The notes: a model not told the origin generated them from the sequence alone. A DNA stretch of 64,000 nt from Pectobacterium zantedeschiae (GCF_004137795.1 NZ_NWTM01000001.1:2886035-2950034), one strand, 5' to 3'. Positions 1 to 10,200 are shown, counted from the first letter of the stretch. Program-made: numbers and translations.

Positions 1-150
1 CCACATCGCCGCTTTTCTCAAAAGCAAATTTTCATATACTGATACATGTAAACACATTTAGTTACGGAAAGAAAAAGCCACCCGGTACATGCCAGAGGTG
101 TCAGCTCCGTGCACACAATCACTAAACGGAACGGTTACACCGTCAAAATT

Positions 151-1398
151 ATGGAAACTCAACAGTCTCGTTTTTTGCAGTACATTACTCGCGGTAGTCT
201 GGTTCAGCAGATCCTTCTGGGGCTTGCGGCCGGTATTATCCTGGCCTCTCTGTCTACGCAGGCCGCGTTGGCTGCCGGTTTATTGGGAACGCTGTTCGTC
301 GGCGCATTGAAAGCCGTCGCGCCCGTTCTGGTATTGGTACTGGTCATGGCCTCTATCGCCAACCACCAGCAAGGGCAGAAAACCAATATCCGCCCTATCC
401 TGTTTCTCTACCTCATCGGAACCTTCTCTGCGGCGCTGATTGCCGTGGTGCTAAGCGTTCTTTTCCCTTCCACGCTGGCGCTCAACGCGCAGGCCACCGA
501 CATTACGCCGCCATCAGGAATTGTCGAAGTGCTGGAGGGGCTGTTGATGAGCGTCATCGCCAACCCCATTCACGCTCTGCTGAATGCAAATTACATCGGT
601 ATCCTGGTCTGGGCCGTTGGGCTGGGCATTGCGTTCCGACACGGTTCGGACAGTACAAAAAACATGATTAACGATGCCTCCAACGCGGTCACAATGATTG
701 TACGTGTAGTGATTCGTTTCGCACCGCTGGGGATTTTCGGTCTGGTGGCGTCAACGTTGGCGGAGACTGGCTTCGGCGCGCTATGGGGCTATGCCCATCT
801 GCTGATGGTACTGATCGGCGGTATGCTGCTGGTCGCGTTGGTAGTCAACCCACTCATCGTCTATTGGAAAATTCGCAGCAACCCTTATCCACTGGTGCTA
901 CGCTGCCTGCGTGAGAGCGGCGTGACCGCCTTCTTCACCCGCAGCTCTGCCGCTAATATTCCGGTAAATATGGAGCTATGCCGTAAGCTGAATCTGGATG
1001 AAGACACATACTCTGTCGCCATCCCGCTGGGTGCCACCATCAATATGGCAGGTGCGGCGATTACCATCACGGTACTGACGCTGGCCGCTGCACATACGCT
1101 GGGCATTCAGATCGACTTACCAACCGCGCTGCTGCTCAGCGTCGTGGCGTCGCTGTGCGCCTGTGGCGCATCGGGCGTAGCGGGTGGCTCACTGTTGCTG
1201 ATTCCGCTGGCGTGCAGCATGTTTGGTATTTCCAACGATATCGCCATGCAGGTCGTCGCCGTTGGCTTCATCATCGGCGTCTTACAGGACTCGGCAGAAA
1301 CCGCGGTGAACTCCTCAACGGACGTGATGTTCATCGCCGCCGTGTGTCACGCGGAAGATGCCAAACTGGCGGAAAAAGAGCGCCTAAATCTGCTGTAA
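151..1398 (+). CDS. sstT: Serine/threonine:sodium symporter SstT
   Basis: Inner-membrane sodium-driven uptake of serine and threonine (dicarboxylate/amino acid:cation symporter family). The 415-residue product follows E. coli SstT almost throughout, including the hairpin region with [11 protein letters not shown] and the conserved segments [11 protein letters not shown] and [17 protein letters not shown]. Hydrophobic segments run the whole length. The frame is open further upstream with a GTG at 109, but the family begins just before the first hydrophobic segment, so the ATG at 151 is chosen; the ribosome site there is weak. The gene is monocistronic, with a non-coding hairpin block behind it. 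Confidence 0.95.
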   Translation: METQQSRFLQYITRGSLVQQILLGLAAGIILASLSTQAALAAGLLGTLFVGALKAVAPVLVLVLVMASIANHQQGQKTNIRPILFLYLIGTFSAALIAVVLSVLFPSTLALNAQATDITPPSGIVEVLEGLLMSVIANPIHALLNANYIGILVWAVGLGIAFRHGSDSTKNMINDASNAVTMIVRVVIRFAPLGIFGLVASTLAETGFGALWGYAHLLMVLIGGMLLVALVVNPLIVYWKIRSNPYPLVLRCLRESGVTAFFTRSSAANIPVNMELCRKLNLDEDTYSVAIPLGATINMAGAAITITVLTLAAAHTLGIQIDLPTALLLSVVASLCACGASGVAGGSLLLIPLACSMFGISNDIAMQVVAVGFIIGVLQDSAETAVNSSTDVMFIAAVCHAEDAKLAEKERLNLL

Positions 1399-1911
1399 CC
1401 GATTAGGGGTAGCTCCCCCCTTTACGATAGGCGGCCTTTTAGCCACGCGTAGTGTAGTAGAGCAAGTCGGTTGTCAGTCATTCGGCGTAAGAAATTATGC
1501 TGAGGAGATAGCTGGCTAGGATGAGCCGCATGGACGCGGCTCAAGCTTGCGCCACGCAGGACAAAAACGTCAGAGACGTTTTTGAACAGCACTTGTGCTG
1601 GCCCGAAGGGCGAGTCCCATTTATGGGGCGAGTAACCGTGTCGCAAGCGGTCCGTTAAGCCTGATACCGACGAAGGTATCGCGCAGCGACATAATTTAGC
1701 CGGAAGCCAGGGTTCACAGGGCGACGGCGACTGAGCCGCCCTGTGTCGGCGCGTGCTACGAGGTAGCATGGAAATGGAGGTATTCTTGCGCACGAAACCC
1801 TTTCCACATCTACATAAAATATTACTAAGAAGCAGCTCCTCGCAGAAGGAGGAACGTAGTTATGTAGAAAACAGATTTACTCCCGCATCTCGACCAGCGA
1901 AAAACCTGAAA
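1399..1911. other. Gene-free stretch rich in hairpins
   Basis: About 510 bases between sstT and the convergent ygjV without a credible gene; the small open frames here do not look like proteins. Its middle part (1522-1769) is a chain of perfect inverted repeats listed separately. The remaining flanks show nothing I can name. Confidence 0.6.
1522..1769. repeat. Block of at least seven consecutive short hairpins
   Basis: Visible inverted repeats, in order: TGAGCCGC 1522-1529 with 1536-1543; CAAAAACGTC 1562-1571 with 1575-1584 (perfect, 3-base loop); CAGCAC 1587-1592 with 1595-1600; GCCC 1601-1604 with 1608-1611 (GAA loop); GATACC 1663-1668 with 1675-1680; CACAGGGCG 1715-1723 with 1737-1745; TGCTAC 1754-1759 with 1763-1768. 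Such density is not expected by chance and resembles a composite enterobacterial intergenic repeat or a structured RNA. No known RNA family is recognised. Confidence 0.65.
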
Positions 1912-2442
1912 TTATGCCTTCTTCTCTACGCTGAAAGGATCGATGCCGCGCTGCTGCATACGCCAGAAGCGGATAATGTTAAAACCATTCATCAGCAAGA
2001 AGCTGCCTTCGATCAGCGAGCCACCAATCGAGCCCAGCCAGATATTATGCGCGACCCAGCCAGCGGTTGAGCACCACATCACGCAGCGAGTCGTTAACCC
2101 AGAGGTGCGGAACAGCGCCCAGGTACTGACGACAGTACCCGCTATCGGCAGCAGTTCCATCGCATGATGCATGCCCGATAAACCAAAGAGCAGCGTGAGC
2201 GAGATAAAAACAAACATCACAAGAATATTGTGCGTTTTCAATGAAATGATCGTACGTGCCGAGTTCAACAATGCGCTGGCACCCGCCGCATTTGCTCCCA
2301 TAAGGAAGAAATGCAGGCCAATCACAGCGCTGTATGCCGATAGCTGTATTTTAAATTTTTGATCGTTACGGTTGAAAAACATGGTGATACCGACCAGAAA
2401 CGCCAATACACCAACAGACTGGGCAATCCAATACTGTGTCAT
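1912..2442 (-). CDS. ygjV: Inner membrane protein YgjV
   Basis: 176-residue membrane protein of unknown function, closely matching E. coli YgjV (conserved stretches VGVLAFLVGITMFFNR and GSLIEGSFLLMNGFNIIRFW). About five hydrophobic segments predict an integral inner-membrane protein. It sits between sstT and uxaA as in E. coli. The upstream uxaCBA operon is separated from it by a strong terminator at 2471-2508, so it probably has its own promoter. Only the family identity is certain; no reaction can be read from the sequence. Confidence 0.9.
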   Translation of the reverse strand: MTQYWIAQSVGVLAFLVGITMFFNRNDQKFKIQLSAYSAVIGLHFFLMGANAAGASALLNSARTIISLKTHNILVMFVFISLTLLFGLSGMHHAMELLPIAGTVVSTWALFRTSGLTTRCVMWCSTAGWVAHNIWLGSIGGSLIEGSFLLMNGFNIIRFWRMQQRGIDPFSVEKKA

Positions 2443-2470
2443 GATCCCTGCCTCTAAAAAGTTGCTGCGA

Positions 2471-2508
2471 AAAAAAACGGCGTCATTATAAAAATGAAAC
2501 GCCGTTTT
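2471..2508 (-). terminator. Rho-independent terminator of uxaCBA
   Basis: AAAACGGCGT at 2474-2483 pairs with 2499-2508; read on the minus strand the stem is followed by a run of eight T. It lies just after the uxaA stop and before ygjV. Confidence 0.85.
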
Positions 2509-2531
2509 ATTTTAATTGGAATAAATAATAT

Positions 2532-4022
2532 TTACAACGTCACGCCGCTCTTAAATATGGCTAATTCGCGGAAGTCGTTTACTTCATTCTTCGTACGCTT
2601 ACCGTCGGCAATCTCGACAATCAGTTCTACAAACTGACTCAGCAGTTCATCCATTGGCATATCGTGAATCAGACGCCCCGCATCGAAATCAATCCAGTGC
2701 GGTTTCTTTTTCGCCAGTTCGCTGTTGGTTGCCAGTTTTACGGTAGGCACAAATCCGCCGTAAGGCGTGCCACGTCCGGTACTGAAGAGCACCATATGAC
2801 AACCCGCACCCGCCAGCGCGCTGGTAGCTACGGCATCATTCCCCGGCGCGCTGAGTAGATTAAGCCCAGGAGTGTGTAAGCGCTCACCATATTTCAGCAC
2901 GTCCACGACCTTGCTCTGCCCTGCTTTTTGCGTACAGCCCAGTGATTTCTCTTCCAGCGTAGTGATCCCCCCCGCCTTGTTACCCGGCGATGGGTTCTCA
3001 TAAATCGGCTGATTGTGCGCGATAAAGTACTGTTTGAAGTCATTCACCATGTGCACGGTTTTCTCAAACGTGGCTTCATCACGGCAGCGGCTCATCAGAA
3101 TACGTTCCGCACCGAACATTTCCGGTACTTCGGTCAGAACAGTGGTGCCGCCATTGGCGATCAGATAGTCGGAGAAGCGACCTAACAGCGGGTTGGCAGT
3201 AATACCGGACAACCCATCTGAACCGCCGCATTCCAAGCCAAACTTCAGTTCGCTCAGCTTGCCCGGCTCGCGTTTGTCATGGCGCATCGCTTCATACAGC
3301 GTGTGCAGACGCTCCAGGCCGGCTTCAACCTCATCGTCCTGCTGCTGGCATACCATGAACGTGACACGATCGGAATCAAAACCACCCAATGTGGTGCGGA
3401 ACGCGTCAACCTGGTTGTTTTCACAGCCCAGGCCGATCACCAACACCGCACCCGCATTGGGGTGACGCACCATGTTTTGCAGCATCGTACGGGTATTCTC
3501 GTGATCCTGACCGAGCTGTGAGCAGCCAAAGGTATGGCTAAACAGGTAAACGCCGTCGATACCTTCCGCATCATTGGTTTCTTTCAGGAAACGCTGCTGA
3601 ATCTGGCGAGCAATCCCGTTCACACAGCCAACGGTTGGCAGAATCCACAATTCATTACGGATACCGACATCGCCATTTTTACGGCGATAAAGCTGCACCT
3701 CTCGATCGCCCATCTGTGGCGGCAATTCGAGAAACTCAGGCTGGTACTGATATTCATCCAGATCGCTCAGATTGGTTTTCGCATTCTGGGAGTGAATATG
3801 TTCTCCGGGAGCAATAGACACCAATGCATGGCCGATCGGCAGGCCATATTTGGTAATCATTTCTCCCGGTGCGATGGTTTCTAGCGCGAACTTATGTCCG
3901 CGCACGACAGGTTGCTGAAGTGTCACCGTATGGCTATCCACCGACACCGTTTCGCCTTGCTCGACATCACGCAGGGCGACAGCCACATTGTCCAGAGAAT
4001 GAATTTTTATAATACTTTGCAT
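2532..4022 (-). CDS. uxaA: Altronate dehydratase UxaA
   Basis: Converts D-altronate to 2-keto-3-deoxygluconate, the third step of intracellular galacturonate breakdown. The 496-residue product matches E. coli UxaA (495 residues) across its length, with an N-terminal SAF-type domain followed by the large catalytic part containing GCVNGIARQI, GLGCENNQ, GLECGGSDGLSGITANP and the C-terminal GRGTPYGGFVPT. The start at 4022 has GAAGGG upstream; the open frame extends 21 codons further but those residues overlap uxaB and are not conserved. It is the last gene of uxaC-uxaB-uxaA, 19 bases after uxaB. Confidence 0.97.
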   Translation of the reverse strand: MQSIIKIHSLDNVAVALRDVEQGETVSVDSHTVTLQQPVVRGHKFALETIAPGEMITKYGLPIGHALVSIAPGEHIHSQNAKTNLSDLDEYQYQPEFLELPPQMGDREVQLYRRKNGDVGIRNELWILPTVGCVNGIARQIQQRFLKETNDAEGIDGVYLFSHTFGCSQLGQDHENTRTMLQNMVRHPNAGAVLVIGLGCENNQVDAFRTTLGGFDSDRVTFMVCQQQDDEVEAGLERLHTLYEAMRHDKREPGKLSELKFGLECGGSDGLSGITANPLLGRFSDYLIANGGTTVLTEVPEMFGAERILMSRCRDEATFEKTVHMVNDFKQYFIAHNQPIYENPSPGNKAGGITTLEEKSLGCTQKAGQSKVVDVLKYGERLHTPGLNLLSAPGNDAVATSALAGAGCHMVLFSTGRGTPYGGFVPTVKLATNSELAKKKPHWIDFDAGRLIHDMPMDELLSQFVELIVEIADGKRTKNEVNDFRELAIFKSGVTL

Positions 4023-4041
4023 GGATAACCCTTCTTGCTGA

Positions 4042-5508
4042 TTAGCAATAACCTTCCACGGCTGCGCGCATACCGCGCTCAACAATGGTTTGCAACTGTT
4101 CAGTCACTTGCGCAGCCAGACCAGGAACTTGTGTTAAATCTTGTTCCCAGTGATCTGCATCGCGCAGTACTACATTCACCAACTCAGCCAAGCTGACGGT
4201 GTTTTCTTTTACGCCCGCCCACAGCGTGGAATAACGCTCCAGCCAGTGTGCGTCATCCTGCAACGGATAGGTTTGTAACACATCGCCTTCACCGCTGCGC
4301 TCGCCGCGATAGAATGCAATCAGAGCCGCCAGCGCAAACGTCAGGCGCGCAGGCAATTCACCGTGACGTTCACGGTAAGTCAGCAGTTGCGGCAGAATGC
4401 GGGTACGGAATTTGGTCATGCCATTCAGCGAGATAGATAACAGCTGATGCTGAATGAACGGGTTACGGAAGCGGCTTAGCACGGCCTGAGCAAACGAGGT
4501 CAGTTCGTCATGAGGTAAATCCAATACCGGTACAATCTCTTCGGCAATGGTCTTTTCCACGAATTTGCCAATCAGGGCATCATTCATCGATTCGCCAACG
4601 GTATCCAGACCCGCCAGGAATGCGACCGGTACCAGCGCGGTATGGGCACCGTTAAGAATTGCCACTTTGCGTTCTTTATATGGCTTGATGTCATCAACGA
4701 TACGTACGTTCAGATCCAGCTTGTTCAGACGTAATTCTTCTGCCAACCACTGTGGCCCTTGAATCACAAACAGATAGAAGTGCTCCGCCGTATCCCAGAA
4801 TGTATCCTGATAGCCCATTTCCTGCTGTAGCGCCTCAACTTCGGCACGCGGGTAACCCGTAACAATACGGTCCACCAGAGTCGAGCAGAACGTGTTGTGA
4901 TCATTCAACCAGGCGGTAAACGTTGGCGTCAGTTCCCACTGTGCGGCATAGCGCAGCACCAGCTCTTTCAGCGCCACGCCGTTGTAATCAATCAGTTCAC
5001 ACGGCAGCAGCACCCAGCCTTTATCCGCGGCACCGTCAAAATGGCAGAAGCGCTCGTACAGCAGACGGGTTAATTTTGCCGGGAAACTAACAGGCGGAGC
5101 GTCGCTCAAGCGGTCATCGGCGTGGTAGCTGATACCCGCTTCGGTGGTATTAGAGAACACGAAGCGAATGTTTGGATCGTGCGCCAAAGCCAGATATTCA
5201 TCGAACTGACGGTACACGTTGATTTCACGGTTTACCGAACGGATCAGACGCGGTTCGCGAACCGCTTCACCCTGCTCGTTCAGGCCACGGATAATGGTGG
5301 TGTACAGCCCATCCTGAGTATCCAGCGCGGGCGGGAAATCAGAATCGATCGGGCGAACCACGACAATACCCGCATCCAGATCGGTATGCTCATTCAGCAA
5401 GTCCAGTTGCCAATCGACAAAAGCACGCAGGAAGTTGCCTTCACCAAACTGAATAACACGATCCGGGTGTTGACGACCGGGGAAATTACGACGATTTAAC
5501 GTTTGCAT
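4042..5508 (-). CDS. uxaB: Tagaturonate reductase (altronate oxidoreductase) UxaB
   Basis: NAD-dependent reduction of D-tagaturonate to D-altronate, second step of the galacturonate branch, in the cytoplasm. 488 residues, the usual length for the polyol/uronate dehydrogenase family; [16 protein letters not shown] forms the nucleotide-binding start and [19 protein letters not shown] the substrate-site signature. In E. coli uxaB lies apart from uxaCA, whereas here it is in the middle of the operon, the arrangement known from pectinolytic Erwinia-type bacteria. A 208-base spacer with a hairpin separates it from uxaC. Confidence 0.96.
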   Translation of the reverse strand: MQTLNRRNFPGRQHPDRVIQFGEGNFLRAFVDWQLDLLNEHTDLDAGIVVVRPIDSDFPPALDTQDGLYTTIIRGLNEQGEAVREPRLIRSVNREINVYRQFDEYLALAHDPNIRFVFSNTTEAGISYHADDRLSDAPPVSFPAKLTRLLYERFCHFDGAADKGWVLLPCELIDYNGVALKELVLRYAAQWELTPTFTAWLNDHNTFCSTLVDRIVTGYPRAEVEALQQEMGYQDTFWDTAEHFYLFVIQGPQWLAEELRLNKLDLNVRIVDDIKPYKERKVAILNGAHTALVPVAFLAGLDTVGESMNDALIGKFVEKTIAEEIVPVLDLPHDELTSFAQAVLSRFRNPFIQHQLLSISLNGMTKFRTRILPQLLTYRERHGELPARLTFALAALIAFYRGERSGEGDVLQTYPLQDDAHWLERYSTLWAGVKENTVSLAELVNVVLRDADHWEQDLTQVPGLAAQVTEQLQTIVERGMRAAVEGYC

Positions 5509-5643
5509 TAACAGGCTACCTCAGGACGAATCTCACATTCAGGGCACGACCGATAAACCGTCATCCTTGCCCTCTCATTCATATTCACCAGCACCGTATC
5601 AATAACCACGCACGCTGATGACAAAAGACCGAGACATCGAGAG

Positions 5644-5682
5644 CCGCGGCGTCACTCCCTTGGGGAATATTACCGCCGCGCC
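5644..5682. repeat. REP-like hairpin in the uxaC-uxaB spacer
   Basis: CGCGGCG pairs with CGCCGCG across a roughly 25-base loop, in the transcribed spacer between uxaC and uxaB. It could stabilise the uxaC part of the message or weaken read-through. There is no T run, so a terminator is unlikely. Confidence 0.45.
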
Positions 5683-5716
5683 TCTCGCGCAATTCACACC
5701 TTATGACGCGGCGGAA

Positions 5717-7126
5717 TTACAGCTCGATGGCAAAATAATTTTTAGCGTTATCGAAACTGATGTTTTTCACCATTTCGCCCAGCAGAGGCAGATCTGCTGG
5801 CGCTTCACCATCTTCCACCCAGCGGCCAATCATCTGGCACAGAATGCGGCGGAAATATTCATGACGGGTATAAGACAGGAAGCTACGGCTGTCGGTCAGC
5901 ATACCAACGAACCGGCTCAGCAAACCAAGTTGCGCTAGCTGGGTCATCTGGCGTTGCATGCCATCTTTCTGATCGTTGAACCACCAGCCGGAACCAAACT
6001 GCATTTTGCCCGGCATACCTTCACCCTGGAAGTTACCGATCATGGTGCCAAGCACTTCGTTATCGCGTGGGTTCAGGCAGTAAAGGATGGTTTTCGGCAG
6101 CAGATTTTCTTCATTCTGCTTGCTGAGCAGGCGAGACAGTTCTTGAGCCAGCGGACGGTCATTGATGGAGTCGAAGCCCACATCCGGCCCCAGCAGCTTG
6201 AACTGACGCAGGTTATTGTTGCGCAGTGCGCCAATGTGATACTGCTGAACCCAACCGCGACGCGCATATTCCGCACCCAGCCAAACCAGAACACCGGTCT
6301 TGAACTGTGCAACTTCATGGTCGCTCAGCGCTTCACCCGCAAGGCGACGCGCCAGAATTTTATCTAGCGTTGCGTCATCCGCTTCGGCAAACATCACCAC
6401 ATCCAGCGCGTGGTCGGACACTTTACAGCCGTGTGCTGCGAAGTGATCCAGACGCTTGGTCAGCGCCGTTTGCAGATCGTTGAAGCGACGAATGTCGGTG
6501 TCAGAAACTTCACCCAACTTCGCCATATAGTCGTTAAAGGTTGCCAACTCAATGTTGAACGCTTTATCTGGGCGCCAGCTCGGCAACACTTTGATAGAGA
6601 AACTTGAATCCTGAGCAACCGTTTTATGGTGGCGCAGATCGTCAATGGGATCATCTGTCGTACCGACCATTTTCACATTCATCTGCTGCATGATACCGCG
6701 CGCAGTAAAGTCATCGCGCTCCAGCATGGCATTGCAACGATCCCAGATGTCTTTTGCCGTGCCTGGCGATAACAGCGTACCAGTGACGCCGAACGGACGG
6801 CGCAGTTCCAGGTGTGTCCAGTGATAAAGCGGATTGCCGATGGTGTGCGGCACGGTTGCAGCCCAGGCTTCAAATTTTTCCCAATCGCTGGCATCACCCG
6901 TACACAAGCGCTCAGGCACGCCGTTAGTACGCATCGCACGCCATTTGTAGTGATCGCCCTTCAACCAGATGTCATACAAATTTTTGAAACGATAGTTTTC
7001 CGCGATCTGTTCAGGCGGTAAATGACAGTGGTAGTCAAAGATAGGTTGGTCGACGGCATACTCATGATAAAGGCGGCGAGCAAATTCAGTATCTAACAGA
7101 AAATCTTCACTCAGAAACTGGGGCAT
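5717..7126 (-). CDS. uxaC: Glucuronate/galacturonate isomerase UxaC
   Basis: Isomerises D-galacturonate to D-tagaturonate and D-glucuronate to D-fructuronate, entry step of hexuronate catabolism. 469 residues, amidohydrolase-like barrel; the metal-binding start FDYHCHLPP, the TTDDP motif and [18 protein letters not shown] near the C-terminus match E. coli UxaC. The start at 7126 has GGAAG a few bases upstream; eleven further upstream codons are open but not conserved. First gene of uxaCBA, divergent from exuT across a 416-base regulatory region. Confidence 0.97.
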   Translation of the reverse strand: MPQFLSEDFLLDTEFARRLYHEYAVDQPIFDYHCHLPPEQIAENYRFKNLYDIWLKGDHYKWRAMRTNGVPERLCTGDASDWEKFEAWAATVPHTIGNPLYHWTHLELRRPFGVTGTLLSPGTAKDIWDRCNAMLERDDFTARGIMQQMNVKMVGTTDDPIDDLRHHKTVAQDSSFSIKVLPSWRPDKAFNIELATFNDYMAKLGEVSDTDIRRFNDLQTALTKRLDHFAAHGCKVSDHALDVVMFAEADDATLDKILARRLAGEALSDHEVAQFKTGVLVWLGAEYARRGWVQQYHIGALRNNNLRQFKLLGPDVGFDSINDRPLAQELSRLLSKQNEENLLPKTILYCLNPRDNEVLGTMIGNFQGEGMPGKMQFGSGWWFNDQKDGMQRQMTQLAQLGLLSRFVGMLTDSRSFLSYTRHEYFRRILCQMIGRWVEDGEAPADLPLLGEMVKNISFDNAKNYFAIEL

Positions 7127-7177
7127 GTTTTCTTCCTTACCGTGCTTCTTGTGCACCAAATGGGTTGGTCGTTAAAA

Positions 7178-7192
7178 GATATCACACCAATT
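7178..7192 (-). promoter_or_regulatory. Candidate ExuR operator upstream of uxaC
   Basis: On the minus strand AATTGGTGTGATATC resembles the half-palindromic motif seen twice more near exuT and exuR (core TTGTATGACAA / TGGTATAACAA). It lies about 50 bases before the uxaC start. GntR-type ExuR is known to repress this pathway in the absence of uronates; the assignment of this exact site is inference. Confidence 0.4.
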
Positions 7193-7336
7193 ATGCGCAA
7201 TATCTCACAGCATTTGTGAGGTCATGATCGCAAAAATGTAACAAGCAGTACAATAACTCAGCACTTTTGGCCCTGTACGGCTGACTCTTCTCTATTTAAA
7301 CGAAGAATTCATTATTCCGCATAAAAATAATGGTTT

Positions 7337-7352
7337 TGTGATATCACTCAAC
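7337..7352 (+). promoter_or_regulatory. Candidate CRP site before exuT
   Basis: TGTGA-N6-TCAAC fits the CRP consensus fully in the left half and at three of five positions in the right half, immediately upstream of the ExuR-like site. Hexuronate genes are known CRP targets in enterobacteria. Confidence 0.4.
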
Positions 7353-7357
7353 TTTTA

Positions 7358-7374
7358 AAGTTGTATGACAAATT
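7358..7374 (+). promoter_or_regulatory. Candidate ExuR operator before exuT
   Basis: AAGTTGTATGACAAATT differs at few positions from AAGTGGTATAACAAATC found before exuR, and both are imperfect palindromes. Shared occurrence in front of exuT and exuR supports an ExuR operator. Confidence 0.55.
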
Positions 7375-7542
7375 ATTGTAGCGCTGCCTTAAGCAGGGAT
7401 TCAATCGCTATCTCACAAAGAGAAGGGTTTTCCTGTTCAGCACAACAAAAAAACGTGTCGCATTACATCACAAGACACATCACACCGTGACGCTACTCAA
7501 GAGCCACCACTGTGTTTTTTATTGACTCGGAGAGAAAGTTAA

Positions 7543-8844
7543 ATGCGTAAAATCAAAGGATTACGCTGGTATATGATCGGCTTGGTGACCATCGGCACCG
7601 TGCTGGGATATCTGACGCGTAATGCAATTTCCGTCGCCGCACCGACGCTACAAGACCAATTGCATATCACCACACAGCAATATTCTTACATCGTTGCAGC
7701 CTACTCAGCTTGTTATACCATTATGCAGCCCATCGCCGGCTATGTACTGGATTTGCTTGGCACAAAAGTCGGCTATGCCATGTTTGCCATTCTGTGGGCA
7801 ATCTTCTGTATGGGAACTGCGTTGGCAAACAGCTGGGGCGGCCTGGCTATCGCCCGCGGCGCGGTCGGTATGGCAGAAGCAGCGATGATCCCTGCGGGCC
7901 TGAAAGCCAGCAGCGAGTGGTTCCCGGCAAAAGAGCGTTCAGTCGCGGTCGGTTACTTCAATGTGGGATCATCCATCGGTGCGATGATCGCTCCACCTTT
8001 GGTGGTATGGGCCATTGTGGCACACAGTTGGGAAATGGCTTTTATCATTACCGGTGGGCTTAGCATGGTCTGGGCCATCTGCTGGCTCGTTTTCTATAAA
8101 CACCCGAAAGATCAGAAAAAGCTCAGCGACGAAGAGCGCGACTACATTCTTAGCGGCCAAGAAGCGCAGCACCAAACCAATAACTCGAAGAAAATGTCTG
8201 CCTGGCAGATCCTGCGTAATCGCCAATTCTGGGGTATCGCACTGCCGCGCTTTCTGGCTGAACCAGCTTGGGGAACTTTCAACGCATGGATCCCGCTGTT
8301 CATGTTTAAAGCCTATGGCTTTAACCTGAAAGAAATCGCTATGTTCGCCTGGATGCCGATGCTGTTCGCCGATATCGGCTGTATTCTAGGTGGCTATTTG
8401 CCGATGCTGTTCCAGAAACATTTCAAAGTGAACCTGATCGTTTCTCGCAAACTCGTGGTAACCATGGGTGCGATACTGATGATTGCTCCTGGGATGATCG
8501 GGCTGTTTTCCAGTCCTTATGTCGCCATTGCGCTGCTGTGTGTCGGTGGTTTCGCGCACCAGTCGCTGTCCGGCGCGCTGATTACTCTGTCATCTGACGT
8601 ATTCGGCCGCAATGAAGTCGCGACGGCAAACGGCTTAACAGGTATGGCTGCCTGGATGGCAAGTACCATGTTTGCACTGGTTGTGGGCGCACTGGCTGAT
8701 ACGCTGGGCTTTAGCCCACTGTTTGCTGCACTCGCGGTCTTTGACCTGCTGGGCGCCGTCGTAATCTGGACTGTGTTGAAAAACCAACCTGCTTCAGAAG
8801 TCGCCGCTGCGGCTGAAACATTGAAAGAAGCCAACCAGCACTGA
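7543..8844 (+). CDS. exuT: Hexuronate transporter ExuT (MFS)
   Basis: Proton-driven uptake of galacturonate and glucuronate through the inner membrane; major facilitator superfamily, anion:cation symporter group. 433 residues with twelve hydrophobic segments, the loop 2-3 region after GYVLDLLGTKVGY, and the family signature GAVGMAEAAMIPAGLKASSEWFP. GGAGAG lies upstream of the start. It is divergent from uxaCBA and followed by exuR after a hairpin at 8865-8894, so import, catabolism and repression form one locus. Confidence 0.95.
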   Translation: MRKIKGLRWYMIGLVTIGTVLGYLTRNAISVAAPTLQDQLHITTQQYSYIVAAYSACYTIMQPIAGYVLDLLGTKVGYAMFAILWAIFCMGTALANSWGGLAIARGAVGMAEAAMIPAGLKASSEWFPAKERSVAVGYFNVGSSIGAMIAPPLVVWAIVAHSWEMAFIITGGLSMVWAICWLVFYKHPKDQKKLSDEERDYILSGQEAQHQTNNSKKMSAWQILRNRQFWGIALPRFLAEPAWGTFNAWIPLFMFKAYGFNLKEIAMFAWMPMLFADIGCILGGYLPMLFQKHFKVNLIVSRKLVVTMGAILMIAPGMIGLFSSPYVAIALLCVGGFAHQSLSGALITLSSDVFGRNEVATANGLTGMAAWMASTMFALVVGALADTLGFSPLFAALAVFDLLGAVVIWTVLKNQPASEVAAAAETLKEANQH

Positions 8845-8864
8845 TAGTTCCTGCATTATCCTGA

Positions 8865-8894
8865 CTCATCCGGTATGATTTGATACCGGGTGAG
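8865..8894 (+). terminator. Hairpin after exuT
   Basis: CTCATCCGGTAT pairs with ATACCGGGTGAG (one wobble) just after the exuT stop. No T run follows, so it may be an attenuating or RNA-stabilising hairpin rather than a full terminator. Confidence 0.55.
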
Positions 8895-8954
8895 CCACCT
8901 CCCCAGTAACACATTGTAATAACTGTGACCACAACATTGGTTGCTGCTATGATT

Positions 8955-8971
8955 AAGTGGTATAACAAATC
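8955..8971 (+). promoter_or_regulatory. Candidate ExuR operator before exuR
   Basis: AAGTGGTATAACAAATC is nearly the same as the site before exuT, about 80 bases ahead of the exuR start, which fits autoregulation. Confidence 0.5.
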
Positions 8972-9051
8972 ATCCCTCAAAGATTAACGAGATAGACACT
9001 CAGGCCCTGACGTGGCACATGGACCGTCATCTATCGAGAGTAGACATCATC

Positions 9052-9828
9052 ATGGCACTCACTGAACCCCGACGGCTATACCAGCAGTTAGCCGCAGAAT
9101 TAAAACAGCGCATCGAAAGCGGTATGTATCAGGTCGGCGAAAAATTACCGGCAGAGCGTTATATTTCTGAAGAAATGAACGTTAGTCGCACCGTGGTACG
9201 CGAAGCCATCATCATGCTGGAGGTCGAAGGTTACGTTGAAGTCCGCAAGGGTTCAGGCATCCATGTGATTTCCAACCAGCAGAAGAACCCGTTCATTAAT
9301 AGCGGTGACATTGAATTTGTCGCAGCCGGTCCGTTTGAGCTGCTTCAGGCACGCCAGCTCATTGAAAGCAATATTGCCGAATTTGCAGCAACGCAGGTGA
9401 CCCGTCAGGACATCATCCAACTGATGGAAATTCAGGAATATGCACGTCAGGAAGATCGTTTCCGTGATTCTCAGTGGGATCTCAAATTTCACGTTCAGGT
9501 CGCGCTCGCAACACAAAATTCCGCGATGGCAACCATCGTCGAGAAAATGTGGAGCCAACGGATTCACAATCCATACTGGCGCAAACTGCATGAGCACATT
9601 GACGATAAGTCGATTGAAAGCTGGTGTGAAGAACACGATCGCATCCTTAAAGCACTGATTCGCAAAGATCCTTACGCTGCAAAACTGGCGATGTGGCAAC
9701 ATCTGGAAAACACCAAGCAGATGCTGTTTCGCGCCACAACGGATGATTTCGAGTTTAACGTCGATCGCTATATGTTTGCCGAAAATCCGGTCGTTCATCT
9801 CGACCAAATACACACTGGCAAGTCCTAA
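9052..9828 (+). CDS. exuR: Hexuronate repressor ExuR (GntR family)
   Basis: Cytoplasmic repressor of galacturonate/glucuronate genes, released by uronate inducers. 258 residues: an N-terminal winged helix-turn-helix ([22 protein letters not shown], about residues 27-50) followed by an all-helical FadR-type effector domain. It matches E. coli ExuR throughout (258 residues there). The start at 9052 (MALTEPRR) is set by that alignment; an ATG at 9019 is in frame but adds non-conserved residues. Confidence 0.95.
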   Translation: MALTEPRRLYQQLAAELKQRIESGMYQVGEKLPAERYISEEMNVSRTVVREAIIMLEVEGYVEVRKGSGIHVISNQQKNPFINSGDIEFVAAGPFELLQARQLIESNIAEFAATQVTRQDIIQLMEIQEYARQEDRFRDSQWDLKFHVQVALATQNSAMATIVEKMWSQRIHNPYWRKLHEHIDDKSIESWCEEHDRILKALIRKDPYAAKLAMWQHLENTKQMLFRATTDDFEFNVDRYMFAENPVVHLDQIHTGKS

Positions 9829-9837
9829 AATATGCAT

Positions 9838-9875
9838 TTTCCCCCTCGTTTTGAACAAAGGGGGAAAATTTTGAA
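9838..9875 (+). terminator. Terminator of exuR
   Basis: TTTTCCCCCT pairs with AAGGGGGAAAA, followed by TTTT, shortly after the exuR stop codon. Confidence 0.8.
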
Positions 9876-10200
9876 CCTGAGGGAAAAAGTCAGAAAACGT
9901 TGATTTCTGTCAGCGAGTGTAAAATATCGCAGAAATCCCAACTCTTCCTCGAAAAATCCCCCTAAACCGCCCGAGTTGTCGTAATATTTTTCTGTCTCAG
10001 CAACACCTATTTTGTTACAGTTAACGCGTCTTTCTTACGCTTAATCCGTCGCTTTGGATGCAAAGTCTGCCAAGACCAAACAATCCCCAAGCTGCCTGTT
10101 TATCAGGTGCGCAGCGAAAAATGAGCATCAAGTCAGACACCAGCGTCACTATCAGGCGGAAAAAACAGAGATCATCAAAAAATCACAATCCTGTGTCCTG

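Larger units (their letters stand above)
7127..7542. promoter_or_regulatory. Divergent uxaC / exuT control region
   Basis: This 416-base interval separates the divergent operon and transporter genes and should hold both promoters. It contains two ExuR-like sites and one CRP-like site, listed separately, plus a perfect palindrome CTCACA-N5-TGTGAG near 7205-7221 whose orientation is the reverse of a CRP site. No open frame looks real. Confidence 0.6.

Noticed and set aside
1753-2070. Small plus-strand frames in the hairpin block and opposite ygjV
   Set aside because: They run across hairpins and antisense to ygjV; no homology or ribosome site.
7205-7221. CRP site from CTCACA-N5-TGTGAG in the uxaC/exuT region
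   Set aside because: The half sites are in the inverse order to a CRP site (TGTGA-N6-TCACA), so it was not called.
9253-9858. 201-codon minus-strand frame over exuR
   Set aside because: ExuR on the plus strand is certain from homology; the antisense frame has no recognisable domains.
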